Of a DNA stretch of 64,000 nucleotides, positions 1 to 9,448 are shown piece after piece; the stretch's first letter is position 1, and the number at the start of each line of letters is the position of its first letter. Made by a program: the position numbers and the translations under genes. Source of the DNA: Aeoliella mucimassa (GTDB lineage: Bacteria; Planctomycetota; Planctomycetia; Pirellulales; Lacipirellulaceae); assembly GCF_007748035.1 (NCBI RefSeq), contig NZ_CP036278.1, positions 5,828,001-5,892,000 on the forward strand. The letters are read 5' to 3'. The notes below the pieces were generated by a model. The model ran no database searches and was not told the DNA's origin. It saw only the letters and a list, made by a program, of their open reading frames with translations.

Positions 1-156
1 AAGCACAAACTTGCGATGATCTTCGCGCTCGACCAGGTCGTAGAGCTCTTGCCCCAGTTCCTGGATTTCGTCTTCGTCGATAATCTTCGAGTCGGCAAAC
101 GTAACGACGGTCACGCCGCCTGAATCGCTAACCTTGATTCGATTCTGTTGTGGCAT
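1..156 (-). CDS. STAS-domain protein (anti-sigma factor antagonist type), 3' end outside window
   Basis: Only the first 52 codons lie in the window. The reading frame opens with MPQQNRIKVSDSGG and continues VTVVTFADSKIIDEDEIQEL to the window edge with no stop. The beta-strand, then 'DSKIIDE', then an amphipathic helix is the usual start of a STAS domain, as in SpoIIAA/RsbV-type anti-anti-sigma factors and Bacteroidetes/Planctomycetes relatives. The conserved phosphorylatable Ser region and the rest of the domain are outside the window, so it is unclear whether it is a true switch protein. The IS element begins about 50 bp upstream of its start codon and may have separated the gene from its original promoter. 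Confidence 0.7.
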   Translation of the reverse strand, partial: MPQQNRIKVSDSGGVTVVTFADSKIIDEDEIQELGQELYDLVEREDHRKFVL

Positions 157-195
157 CAGCCGGGCCTTCAGGGGATCGAGATAGGGAAATCGCCA

Positions 196-204
196 AATTC
201 AAAG
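196..204. repeat. Left copy of 9-bp target-site duplication
   Basis: AATTCAAAG directly abuts the left terminal repeat of the IS element and is repeated exactly at 1240-1248. Confidence 0.9.
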
Positions 205-1239
205 GGCCTTGTTGAACAATTAGTCACAAACCTCCGTAAAAACTAACGTGGAATGGAACCACGTACCTTTTTTACGGAGATCGAACATGGCTACGAAAGA
301 AAAACGAACCTACAAAGTCACGAACTGGAAGGAGTATAACAAGTCGCTCATCGAGCGTGGAAACATCACTATTTGGTTTAGCGACGAGGCGTTGGAGAAC
401 TGGGAACATCCTAACGACCAGACAAAAGTCGGTCGCCCTTTTGTCTTCAGCGATACGGCGATCGAGTGCTTGCTGACGATTCGCGAACTGCTGAAACTTC
501 CCTATCGGCAGACTGAGGGATTCGGCCGCTCGCTGGTGGCGATGTTGGGCGTCGAGGCAGCGATTCCCAATTATTCTTCGCTCGCCAAGCGAGCCAGCAA
601 GCTGAATGTTTCGCTCGATATCGCTAACAAGAGGGGCGACATCGATATCGTGGTGGATAGCACCGGCATGAAAGTGTTTGGCGAGGGCGAATGGAAGATG
701 CGGACGCATGGCAAGTCGAAGCGGCGGACATGGCGGAAGCTGCATTTGTCGGTGAATCCTGACACCCGCGAGATTGTGGCGGAGATTTTGACCGAGAACA
801 GTTGCCACGATGCCGATGCGGTTCCCGAAATGCTGGAGCAGGTGGAGCAGCCCGTAAAAAAGTTTCACGGCGACGGTAGTTACGACAAGTGGAAGGTTTA
901 TGAAGGGCTGGAATCCGAAGGCATTGAGCCGGTGATTCCGCCGCAGCACAACGCCAAGATCAAACAACATGGCAACTCTGCGGAGGAGCCTTTGCCCCGG
1001 GACGAGGCAATTCGTCAGATTCGACGCAAGGGGCGTAGGAGTTGGAAAGAGGAAGTGGGCTATCATCGTAGAAGCTTGGCGGAAACGACCATGTACCGAG
1101 TGAAACAAAGCTTTGGGAGCCATCTCAAAAACCGAGTATTCGAAAACCAACAAACGGAAGCCCGCTTGCGCTGTAAAATCATCAATCAATTCACCCAACT
1201 CGGGCTTCCACAGTTCGAGTGGAGTTAGTCAACAAGGCC
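205..1239 (+). mobile_element. Intact IS5-family (IS903-like) insertion sequence
   Basis: The element is 1,035 bp long. Its ends carry perfect 11-bp inverted repeats, GGCCTTGTTGA at 205-215 and its reverse complement at 1229-1239. It is bracketed by a perfect 9-bp direct repeat, AATTCAAAG at 196-204 and 1240-1248, which is a target-site duplication. A single transposase gene fills the interior and stops right at the right-hand repeat. Size, 9-bp duplication and transposase sequence all match the IS903 subgroup of IS5. Perfect repeats, intact duplication and an open transposase frame suggest a recent and possibly active insertion. Confidence 0.93.
287..1228 (+). CDS. IS5-family DDE transposase (IS903 group)
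   Basis: A 313-residue transposase that would catalyse cut-and-paste movement of the surrounding IS. The RNase-H-like DDE residues are visible as D124 (IVVDSTGMK), D196 (HGDGSYDK) and E266 (LAETTMYRVK), the last in the YREK-like signature where Tyr-x-x-Lys follows Glu. The N-terminal YNKSLIERGNITIWF segment is typical of the IS903 subgroup. I chose the ATG at 287 because GGAG lies 7-8 bp upstream; an ATG at 248 would add 13 unconvincing residues. The frame is complete, with no frameshift, and ends just inside the right terminal repeat. Codon use is more AT-rich than in flanking genes, consistent with foreign origin. Confidence 0.93.
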   Translation: MATKEKRTYKVTNWKEYNKSLIERGNITIWFSDEALENWEHPNDQTKVGRPFVFSDTAIECLLTIRELLKLPYRQTEGFGRSLVAMLGVEAAIPNYSSLAKRASKLNVSLDIANKRGDIDIVVDSTGMKVFGEGEWKMRTHGKSKRRTWRKLHLSVNPDTREIVAEILTENSCHDADAVPEMLEQVEQPVKKFHGDGSYDKWKVYEGLESEGIEPVIPPQHNAKIKQHGNSAEEPLPRDEAIRQIRRKGRRSWKEEVGYHRRSLAETTMYRVKQSFGSHLKNRVFENQQTEARLRCKIINQFTQLGLPQFEWS

Positions 1240-1248
1240 AATTCAAAG
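1240..1248. repeat. Right copy of 9-bp target-site duplication
   Basis: AATTCAAAG directly abuts the right terminal repeat of the IS element and matches 196-204. The 240 bp from here to putA hold no gene I can support. Confidence 0.9.
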
Positions 1249-1488
1249 ACTAAATCTAGCCAGCTTATCACTTAGTAACTGTAGAGAATCGTACCCAGTC
1301 GACCATGTGACTGCAAGTCACAGCGATTCCGGATAGCAACCTACTCAACCGCCAAATCGGCCCTACTGCGATAGGGGTATCCGCGGTAAACGGCCCTCCC
1401 CAATGGACACCGCGGGAACCTGCAGGAATATTAGAGGTTTGCCCAGGCGGTTCTGCCCTTTACGACATTTACTTCGCGGTGGCCTGCT

Positions 1489-4400
1489 ATGCTTACGACT
1501 CCCCAAGTTCAATCGATTAGCGAGCAACTTGCTCAGCTACTGTCCACCGTTTCGAGCGGGGCCTCAGGGGGCTCGCTCGTCGAGCAAGCCATCGCCCTCG
1601 CGCGGGAGTTGCAAAAGCGTTCGCACGATCTGCAGACCCCCGCCGAACGTCGCCAGCAGGTGGAGCTCGATCGCATGATCCAGAGCCCGCACGACAAAGC
1701 AACGCTCACGCAAATGACCGACCAGACTTTCCGGTCCCGTGAAGCGCAGCGTTCGGCCGACCAGTTCATTCATATTCTCGACGTGCAAGGCATCCCGCGA
1801 TTCTTCAGCCCGCTCGACCGCACGTTACTCCGCGGCTTCCAGTCGTTCGGGGCGTACCTGCCTGGGGTGGCGATGCCATTCGTCAAGGAGAAGATGCAAC
1901 AGGAGACAGCCAACGTTATCCTGCCGGCCGAGGAGGAGTTGCTCTCTTCACACCTCAAGCGTCGACGCACCGAAGGGGTGCGAATGAACGTGAACCACCT
2001 CGGCGAGGCACTGCTCGGTGAGCGCGACGCGAAGCGGCGGCTGGAAAAGTACCTGGCGGTGTTGCAGCGTCCGGAAATTGAAGTGATCAGCGTGAAGATC
2101 TCGACGATCTACTCGCAAATTTCCGCGCTGGCTCGCAAGCACACGGTCGACGAGTTGTGCGATCGCATCGAGCTGCTGTTCCGCGCGGCCTCGCGGGGTA
2201 AGTTTGTTCGCGATGATGGCCGCGAGGTCTCGAAGTTTGTGTACCTCGATATGGAAGAGTACCGCGACATGCACCTGACGGCCGACGCGTTCATGAAAAC
2301 GCTCGATCGGCCTGGCCTGGAGCAAGTGCGGGCGGGCATCGCGTTGCAGGCGTACGTGCCCGACTCGTTCCTGGTCTTGCAATCGCTGCTCGAGTGGGCT
2401 CGCAAACGCGTTGCGGCCGGCGGCTCGCCGATTACGATTCGCCTGGTGAAAGGGGCGAACATGGAGATGGAGCGGGTGGAAGCCAGTCTCGAAGGCTGGC
2501 CGCAGGCTCCTTACAAGATCAAGATCGACTCCGACGCTAATTACGTTCGCATGCTGCACGAAGCGTTGCTGCCAGAGAATCGCGATGCGGTGCAAATCGG
2601 CATTGCCTCCCACAACCTGTTCACGCTGGCCTACGGAGTGATTGCCGCCCACCAGTCGGGCATGCTCAACCAGGTGCAGTTCGAGATGCTCGAAGGCATG
2701 GCTAATCACCAGCGGCGGGCTTTGTTCGAGCTGGTGCAGAACCTGCTGCTCTACGCCCCGGCTGCGCATCAGGACGACTTCATCTCGGCCATCGGTTACC
2801 TCGTGCGTCGCCTCGACGAGAACACCGGCCCCGACAACTTCCTGCGTCACGCGTTTAACGTGCAGGTGGGGAGCGACGAGTGGAATCGCCTGGAGCAGCA
2901 GTTCCGCGATTCGTTTAGTAACCTCGAAACGGTCGGCAGCCAGCCGCGGCGAACGCAAGACCGTCGCCAGCAGGGGGGAGCCACGCCGCAGAGCCCGCAG
3001 GAGCCCTTCCAGAACGAACCCAACACCGATTGGGCGCTCACGCAACATAGCGAGTGGGCCGAGTCGATCATCGCCAAGTGGCAACCGCGTCACAGCGACC
3101 AAGCCCGCGATGTACCGCTGGTCGTCGGTGGCGAAGAGATCTACGACGGCCGCGATCTGGTCGACACCATCGATCCTTCCCGTCCCGAGTTGGTGGTCGG
3201 GCGGTTCCGTGCGGCCAACTCCGACGACGCTGAGCGGGCGATTCAGACCGCGGTGGACGACAACGATGGCTGGCGGCGACGCTCGCCGGTGGAGCGAACC
3301 GCGACGTTGTACCGCGCTGCCGACCTGATGGCCGAGCGCCGCGGCGACTTGCTCGGCGTGATGATGGCCGAGGGAGGCAAGCTGTTCACCGAGAGCGACC
3401 CTGAAGTGAGCGAAGCGATCGACTTCTGCCGCTACTACGCCCGCACCGCCCAGTACTATTACGAGATGCCCGACCTCAACCCCAAAGGCAAAGGGGTAGT
3501 GGTGGTCGTGTCGCCATGGAACTTCCCGCTAGCCATTCCGTGCGGCGGCATCGTGGCCGCGCTCGCAGCAGGCAACACGGTGATCTTGAAGCCGGCCAGC
3601 GATACTGCGTTGATCGCCTACGAGATGTGCCGCTGCTTGTGGGACGCGGGGGTACCAAAGACCGCGCTGCAACTAGTAGCCAGCAACCGCCGTGATGTGT
3701 CGCAGCAAATGGTGACCCATCCCGCGGCCAACGTCGTGGTGCTGACCGGCGGTACCGAAACTGCCGCTCACCTGCTGAAGACGAAGCCATCGCTGCACCT
3801 GCTCGCCGAAACTGGCGGCAAGAACGCGACGATCGTCACCGCGATGGCCGATCGCGATCTGGCGGTGAAGAACGTGGTTTACAGCGCGTTTGGCCATAGC
3901 GGTCAGAAGTGCTCGGCCACGTCGCTGTTGGTGCTGGAAGACGAAGTGTATCACGACAAGGGATTCCGCGACGTGTTGTGCGATGCGGTCGAGAGCTTGC
4001 GTGTTGGCTCGGCCTGGAAACTGGCGACTCGCGTCGGCCCGCTGATTCGCCCACCGCGCGGCGCGCTCGAACAAGGCCTCAAGGAACTCGAGCCCGGCGA
4101 ATCGTGGGCGGTGATGCCAGAAGTAGGCGTCGACGACAATCCCCACCTCGTCTCGCCTGGCGTCAAGTGGAATGTCACCGCGGGATCGATGACGCACTGC
4201 ACCGAGTTCTTCGGTCCGCTGCTCGGCGTGATGTGTGTCCGCACGCTGAACGAAGCGATTGAGGTGGTGAACGCCACTGGGTTTGGCCTGACTTCAGGAC
4301 TCGAAAGCCTGGACGACCGCGAGTACGAGATCTGGCGAGACGGAATCCGGGCGGGCAATCTGTACGTGAATCGTTCGACCACCGGGGCGATCGTCCAGCG

Positions 4401-5157
4401 GCAGCCGTTCGGCGGCATGGGCAAAAGCAACGTTGGTCCCGGCATCAAAGCGGGCGGTCCGAACTACGTGGCTCAGCTCATGGACTTCGCGGCCAATCCG
4501 CTGCAGCCCGACGAAGCCGAGTCGAATGACCCTCAGAATTCGTCGATCGCCCGCGAGCTGGTGTATGGCTTCGATGCCGATGGCGAGCTGGGCTTGGACG
4601 CGGCGATTGCCAGCTACGAAAAGTGGGCCGCCGAGGAGTTCCATCAGCAGCACGACGACGTGCGGTTGCTGGGCGAGGATAATTTCCGCCGGTACCTTCC
4701 GGTCGAGCTGGTACGGCTGCGGGTGCATGCCGACGATACGCCTCGCGAGCTGCTGCTACGCGTCGCCGCGGCGATCATCGCGGGCGCGCGGGTGGTGGTG
4801 AGTGCTCCGCCGCTCGATCCGCAAACGACTATCGCCCAGGTCATTGCCCAACTCGATCAGGTAACTGACGAGTGGGGCGCGGTGATTGAGTTCGTGGAAG
4901 AAACCGACGAGCAACTGGTGACCGCGATCGGCGAAAACATGGCCGGGCGGATTCGCTATGCGAATGGCAGCCGGGTGCCCGAGGTGATTCGCCAGGCCAC
5001 GGCTGCGGTGCTGGACTTCGTGGCCGACACGCCGGTCTCGTCGCACGGACGGGTCGAACTGCTGTGGTATCTCCGCGAGCAGTCGGTCACCAACCGCTAC
5101 CATCGCTACGGCAACTTGGGCTTCCGCGCGGAAGAAGAACGCGACGAACCGTCCTAA
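1489..5157 (+). CDS. putA: Bifunctional proline dehydrogenase / L-glutamate-gamma-semialdehyde dehydrogenase
   Basis: A 1,222-residue PutA-type enzyme that oxidises proline to P5C with FAD and then glutamate semialdehyde to glutamate with NAD+. The PRODH TIM-barrel occupies roughly residues 75-470, with the IRLVKGANMEMER and IGIASHN strands near its end. The aldehyde dehydrogenase domain occupies about 545-1015. Its general base is E774 in LAETGGKNA, and its nucleophile is C808 in GQKCSATS, with the 34-residue spacing typical of the fold. Residues 1015-1222 form a C-terminal extension like that of long PutA proteins. There is no N-terminal ribbon-helix-helix DNA-binding domain, so it should not be a trifunctional repressor form. 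The IS element lies about 250 bp upstream, in or next to the promoter region. Confidence 0.96.
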   Translation: MLTTPQVQSISEQLAQLLSTVSSGASGGSLVEQAIALARELQKRSHDLQTPAERRQQVELDRMIQSPHDKATLTQMTDQTFRSREAQRSADQFIHILDVQGIPRFFSPLDRTLLRGFQSFGAYLPGVAMPFVKEKMQQETANVILPAEEELLSSHLKRRRTEGVRMNVNHLGEALLGERDAKRRLEKYLAVLQRPEIEVISVKISTIYSQISALARKHTVDELCDRIELLFRAASRGKFVRDDGREVSKFVYLDMEEYRDMHLTADAFMKTLDRPGLEQVRAGIALQAYVPDSFLVLQSLLEWARKRVAAGGSPITIRLVKGANMEMERVEASLEGWPQAPYKIKIDSDANYVRMLHEALLPENRDAVQIGIASHNLFTLAYGVIAAHQSGMLNQVQFEMLEGMANHQRRALFELVQNLLLYAPAAHQDDFISAIGYLVRRLDENTGPDNFLRHAFNVQVGSDEWNRLEQQFRDSFSNLETVGSQPRRTQDRRQQGGATPQSPQEPFQNEPNTDWALTQHSEWAESIIAKWQPRHSDQARDVPLVVGGEEIYDGRDLVDTIDPSRPELVVGRFRAANSDDAERAIQTAVDDNDGWRRRSPVERTATLYRAADLMAERRGDLLGVMMAEGGKLFTESDPEVSEAIDFCRYYARTAQYYYEMPDLNPKGKGVVVVVSPWNFPLAIPCGGIVAALAAGNTVILKPASDTALIAYEMCRCLWDAGVPKTALQLVASNRRDVSQQMVTHPAANVVVLTGGTETAAHLLKTKPSLHLLAETGGKNATIVTAMADRDLAVKNVVYSAFGHSGQKCSATSLLVLEDEVYHDKGFRDVLCDAVESLRVGSAWKLATRVGPLIRPPRGALEQGLKELEPGESWAVMPEVGVDDNPHLVSPGVKWNVTAGSMTHCTEFFGPLLGVMCVRTLNEAIEVVNATGFGLTSGLESLDDREYEIWRDGIRAGNLYVNRSTTGAIVQRQPFGGMGKSNVGPGIKAGGPNYVAQLMDFAANPLQPDEAESNDPQNSSIARELVYGFDADGELGLDAAIASYEKWAAEEFHQQHDDVRLLGEDNFRRYLPVELVRLRVHADDTPRELLLRVAAAIIAGARVVVSAPPLDPQTTIAQVIAQLDQVTDEWGAVIEFVEETDEQLVTAIGENMAGRIRYANGSRVPEVIRQATAAVLDFVADTPVSSHGRVELLWYLREQSVTNRYHRYGNLGFRAEEERDEPS

Positions 5158-5180
5158 AAAGTATTGCAACAACCAAAAAA

Positions 5181-5213
5181 AGGAGCGACTAGCCAGGTTG
5201 GCTGGTCGCTCCT
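5181..5213. terminator. Rho-independent terminator between convergent genes
   Basis: AGGAGCGAC and GTCGCTCCT form a 9-bp stem, extended by AGCCA/TGGCT around a short loop. On the minus strand a run of seven T follows, so it is strongest for the SGNH hydrolase gene; on the plus strand only a short T run follows. It sits just after the putA stop and may serve both genes. Confidence 0.8.
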
Positions 5214-5247
5214 TTGCGTTACTGCGTTGGAGTTCGGTGCGAAGCGA

Positions 5248-6006
<759 letters not shown>

Positions 6007-6145
6007 GGTAGTGAGCCTGGTAAGGTAGTTGTGAAGTCCAAGGCCATGACCACAACGAGCGTCCGCGCGGTGGTTTGGCCTTGATTCATGCTAATCCTTG
6101 CCAGCTCGCGAGTCCAGTTTCGCCTGTTTGGAGCCCCCAAAGGTG

Positions 6146-6628
6146 CTATAGCTCGACGATATTCACTTCTCCGCTAGGGAGGTCGACGATAGCCAGCGAG
6201 TGCTTCGGCGCACGATAGAGCGCCCCTGGATTGAGGATGTGCTTGCCATCGATGCACCGATCGTCGACCAAGTGAGTATGCCCGTAGCACACGAACTGGT
6301 ACTCGGGATTGTCGAGAGCTTCCTGGAATCTGCGCCGCTCGTGGCTATGCAGCAAGGCGAAGCGAACCCCTTCGAACTCCAGGTCGCCAAACAACCCATG
6401 GCAGTGCTGGCCGGCTTTCTCGATCACCTTGGCCAGCCCCGCCTGGTCGTAATCGCAGTTACCAAACACAAAGTGAGTGGGCCAGGCCGAGAACATCGGG
6501 ACGATCTCCTCGGTGCCGATGTCGCCGCAGTGGAGCACTTGGTCGACATCCAGGCTATCGAGTAGCCGAATCGCTTGCCGAGTGTTTTCGACGTGTCCAT
6601 GAGTATCGCTAACAATGCCAAGGCGCAT
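6146..6628 (-). CDS. YfcE/MJ0936-type metallophosphoesterase
   Basis: A 160-residue single-domain phosphodiesterase. The five metal-binding blocks are visible: SDTHGH near the N-terminus, HCGDIG, GNCDYD, LLHSHE and CYGHTH. This set is typical of the small YfcE-like family, which hydrolyses phosphodiester model substrates with two metal ions; the cellular substrate is usually unknown. I place the start at the ATG at 6628 (MRLGIVSDTHG), because the strand leading into the first metal ligand begins there. A TTG ten codons upstream would add a poorly conserved stretch. The gene is monocistronic as far as can be seen. Confidence 0.87.
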   Translation of the reverse strand: MRLGIVSDTHGHVENTRQAIRLLDSLDVDQVLHCGDIGTEEIVPMFSAWPTHFVFGNCDYDQAGLAKVIEKAGQHCHGLFGDLEFEGVRFALLHSHERRRFQEALDNPEYQFVCYGHTHLVDDRCIDGKHILNPGALYRAPKHSLAIVDLPSGEVNIVEL

Positions 6629-6760
6629 AGAATATTTCTTCGCAGTTGGAAGTTTCAATGGAAGCAGATTAGAGCGTTATCACCGTTGCAATTCCGCCTA
6701 AATGTTGGTGTACCGCCGCCATTGCGCACGCCACGCACGAACATGGATCGGCAACTTGCA

Positions 6761-7864
6761 CTACGGTTCGATGGTTGGGGAGCTATCGTTATCGAACTGG
6801 CGCAGCAGCGCGGCCGCGCGTCGACAGAGCGCCGGCTCCACCAAGCTGTATTCTGGCGCGTCGACCAGCAGTGTGCATAGGGGATCGCCTTGGGCGATCG
6901 TCGACCCGGTGGCTGGCACATCGGCCACGCCGACGCGGGGCAGGTTGCCGACCGTCACTTCGCGGGGGGCAAACAGATACGCTTTGCCGCCAAACCGCCC
7001 GGGCATCACCGTCGGGCCAGGGGGGAGCTGCTCGGTGATGCAGCTGGCCACGTGCACGGCCATCATATTGAGCCCGGTGAGACGCTCGATGACCTCCATC
7101 GATGCGGTGTAGCGCGGGTTGACTTCAATCACCCAGGCCACGTTGTGCGAGTCGAGCACGAAGTCGATACCAAACAGACCGACCAATCCCGCTTTGGTGG
7201 CAACCACGCGACCTGCGTCAATCACTGCCGAGAGTGCCGCGGCCGACAACTGCAGCGGTCCGATCGATCCGGCGTATTGGTACGGTGCAGCACCGGTCCA
7301 ATGTCGGCCTATGAGTTGTTCGGTCACGCCGAGCAGTTCGACCTGCGTGTCGGCGGCCACGAACGCGGCCGAGATCGCCCGCCCAGCGATGCGTCGCTGC
7401 CAGTAGATCGTTCCGCTCGGCAGCGCATCGCCGCTGGCGTCGGCAACACCGATGCCGCCAGCACTGGTGGTCGACTTCACTAACCACTCTTCAGTCGAAT
7501 TCGGTTGCACGCTGGCAATCGCGGGGGTGGCGACGAGCGACTTTTGCAGCCAATCGTGGAGCACCACTGGGGAGCGACATGGCTCCAGCACCTTGGGACC
7601 ATTGCCGAGCAGCGGGCGAATCCGCGCCATCTCGGCTACCAGTTGGGGATAGTTTTCGAGTCCGCCGGTGTAGAGCCAGGCGTCGACCTGCTGGTTTGCG
7701 AGCCAACTGGCAAACTCACCGGGCCAGTCTTCGATGCGTGTCGCAGGGCAGCGATCCACTAGATCGGCGTCGGCGAACAAGTCGGCCGCAACCACCTCGT
7801 AGCCAGCCGATCGTGCCGACCACGCTGCCGCGCGGGCGCTGGCTCCTACGATGGCCAACCGCAC
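6761..7864 (-). CDS. ATP-grasp domain protein, probable carboxylate-amine ligase
   Basis: A 367-residue protein with an N-terminal Rossmann-like pre-ATP-grasp segment (RLAIVGASARAAAWSARSAG) and a central ATP-grasp fold. Support for the fold is the lysine strand EWLVKSTTSAGGIGV and the metal-binding strand VAWVIEVNPRYTASMEVIE. The family joins a carboxylate to an amine or thiol through an acyl-phosphate. ATP-grasp proteins of this kind occur near tetrahydromethanopterin and methanofuran cofactor genes in planctomycetes and methylotrophs, but no such neighbour is visible, so that link is only a possibility. The start is a GTG at 7864 with GGAG nine bases upstream. It lies 4 bp after the stop of the MazG-like gene, which suggests translational coupling. 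Confidence 0.75.
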   Translation of the reverse strand: MRLAIVGASARAAAWSARSAGYEVVAADLFADADLVDRCPATRIEDWPGEFASWLANQQVDAWLYTGGLENYPQLVAEMARIRPLLGNGPKVLEPCRSPVVLHDWLQKSLVATPAIASVQPNSTEEWLVKSTTSAGGIGVADASGDALPSGTIYWQRRIAGRAISAAFVAADTQVELLGVTEQLIGRHWTGAAPYQYAGSIGPLQLSAAALSAVIDAGRVVATKAGLVGLFGIDFVLDSHNVAWVIEVNPRYTASMEVIERLTGLNMMAVHVASCITEQLPPGPTVMPGRFGGKAYLFAPREVTVGNLPRVGVADVPATGSTIAQGDPLCTLLVDAPEYSLVEPALCRRAAALLRQFDNDSSPTIEP

Positions 7865-7868
7865 GACA

Positions 7869-8249
7869 CTATTCTCCGCCGTGCCGACCACGGAACGAGT
7901 CGGCCGGATACTTCTGGGCGTTCTTCACCATCTTGGCGTGGATCGTCTCGCTCAGGTCGACCCCCAGCGAGTTGGCGATCGCCAGCGTGTACGAGAGTAC
8001 GTCGGCAATCTCTTCGGCCGCGGCCGCAAGTTTCTCGGGATGGTTGGCCACCTCGCGGGAGTCGGCCACTTCGATCCATTGAAAGTGTTCCATCAGCTCA
8101 GCCGCTTCCACGGCCAAGGCCATGGCCAGATTCTTCGGCGAATGAAACTGATGCCAGTCGCGCTGGCCCACGAAGTCGTCGACCAGCTTCTTCAGCTCGG
8201 CGACGGAGGTATTCGAATCGTTCGGTGCAGGGGAGGTTGAGTCGGTCAT
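7869..8249 (-). CDS. MazG-like nucleotide pyrophosphohydrolase (dCTPase/RS21-C6 type)
   Basis: A 126-residue all-alpha NTP pyrophosphatase. RDWHQFHSPKNLAMAL followed by EAAELMEHFQW (E48, E51, E54), and then EEIADVLSY (E80, D83), are the metal-binding helices of the RS21-C6/DCTPP1 branch. That branch hydrolyses non-canonical or excess dNTPs to dNMP and pyrophosphate. I chose the ATG at 8249 (MTDSTSPAPN); further upstream the frame loses protein-like character. It is followed within 4 bp by the ATP-grasp gene and preceded by the degenerate-receiver gene, so the three may share a transcript. Confidence 0.9.
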   Translation of the reverse strand: MTDSTSPAPNDSNTSVAELKKLVDDFVGQRDWHQFHSPKNLAMALAVEAAELMEHFQWIEVADSREVANHPEKLAAAAEEIADVLSYTLAIANSLGVDLSETIHAKMVKNAQKYPADSFRGRHGGE

Positions 8250-8310
8250 AGCAGCGATTTTGGACTGCAACGCCGTGGCTGGCAAGATGCGGCCGTGGCT
8301 TCCGGCGGGG

Positions 8311-9309
8311 TTACGGCTGATCGAAGCTCCGGCAACCGGGCGACAGCAGATCGGCTTCGTCGAATCCTGGCAGCAACCGTTGGCTGCTGGTGTAACGCTT
8401 CGCCTGCCAGCGCTGGCGATACCCTTCGGCCAGGTGCACGGCAACTTCGAGCACCAGCAGGTCGGCACGATTCATCACGTGCCTGGCACTCCGGCGGCCA
8501 AGTCCGTCGATCATACCTTCGAGCACTTCGACGTGGAGCTGCATCACCTGATGAGCGGTAATGCCCGCATCCACCAGCACGTCGGCCAGTTTGGTCATCT
8601 CCTCGGTCAGGTTGCCTGAGCCCATCACGACGTAGGTTTGCAGCAAATCGCGGTAGTGCGAGATCAGCATCGGCGGCAACGGGGCGCGGCTTGTCGTGAC
8701 CTCGGCCGCTAATGCACCGGCCAGCCCTTCGGGGGCGTCGAACTCTCCGGCGTCGATCGCTTCGAGCTCGGTAAGTAGCTTGCGTTGTTCGGTCAGCAGC
8801 CGCTCGGCCTCGGAATGCTCGCTGGCGAGTCGTTGCCGCTCGGCTTCCTGCAGCCGACGGTTCTCCCGCACCACCTCAAAGCGGCGAATCGCCCGAGCGA
8901 ATTCCCATAGCAAGCAACGCGTGGTGGTTTGTTTGAGCGAGCAATAAGCGTCGGCCCCCACTTCGTACACCAGGGCTTCGAACACCTGAGGGGGCTGGGC
9001 CCCGAGCACGATCATCGGCTCGTCGTGTCCACCGGTGCGAAGGCCTTCGACAAAATCGAGCGCGTCGAGCACGCCTGGTTCGTGGAACACGACGACCGCG
9101 TCGAACACTTCGTCGCGAAGCGCCGACAGCCCGGCGGTCACACCGACGACTTCGGTCACGTACACCCGCGACGCACTGTCGGTAGCAAACGCTTCGACCA
9201 GCCAACTACTGCTTCGATGCAGCGTGGTGACGTACAGCACCTTCAACCGATCGGGTATCCGCGGCCGGGGGGTGCGTGAAGCAGATTGTGGGCTTGCTAG
9301 GGCTGACAT
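8311..9309 (-). CDS. Degenerate receiver-domain protein with coiled coil and helical C-terminus
   Basis: A 332-residue protein. Residues about 22-145 follow the beta/alpha pattern of a CheY-like receiver (RLKVLYVTT, then DEVFDAVVVFHEPG, then EPMIVLGA). However, the acidic pair after strand 1 is missing and the phospho-acceptor position after strand 3 reads FH rather than Asp, so it cannot be phosphorylated in the normal way. A charged coiled coil follows (about 145-190, ENRRLQEAERQRLASEHSEA). Residues about 210-300 form a helical domain with HYRDLLQTYVVMGSGNL and HVEVLEGMIDGLGRRS, reminiscent of dimerisation helices in sensor or RsbU/RsbR-type regulators. No catalytic output domain is visible. 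I infer a signalling scaffold; its partner is unknown. Confidence 0.6.
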   Translation of the reverse strand: MSALASPQSASRTPRPRIPDRLKVLYVTTLHRSSSWLVEAFATDSASRVYVTEVVGVTAGLSALRDEVFDAVVVFHEPGVLDALDFVEGLRTGGHDEPMIVLGAQPPQVFEALVYEVGADAYCSLKQTTTRCLLWEFARAIRRFEVVRENRRLQEAERQRLASEHSEAERLLTEQRKLLTELEAIDAGEFDAPEGLAGALAAEVTTSRAPLPPMLISHYRDLLQTYVVMGSGNLTEEMTKLADVLVDAGITAHQVMQLHVEVLEGMIDGLGRRSARHVMNRADLLVLEVAVHLAEGYRQRWQAKRYTSSQRLLPGFDEADLLSPGCRSFDQP

Positions 9310-9448
9310 CCATAGTCTCTCTATTTCGACCGCGGTACGTTAGAAGAATCGAGCACCGAGGTCAACGTCGACGCCGAGGCGGTGATCGGGGTACAATCGG
9401 GCGTGAGTGATCCTTCTATGAACCATTAGTGCTAGCATCCGAATAACC

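Noticed and set aside
272-1198. 308-codon minus-strand frame within the IS element
   Set aside because: Antisense to the transposase; IS903-like elements carry one gene.
1948-3102. 384-codon minus-strand frame within putA
   Set aside because: Antisense to the PRODH/ALDH coding sequence, with no domain.
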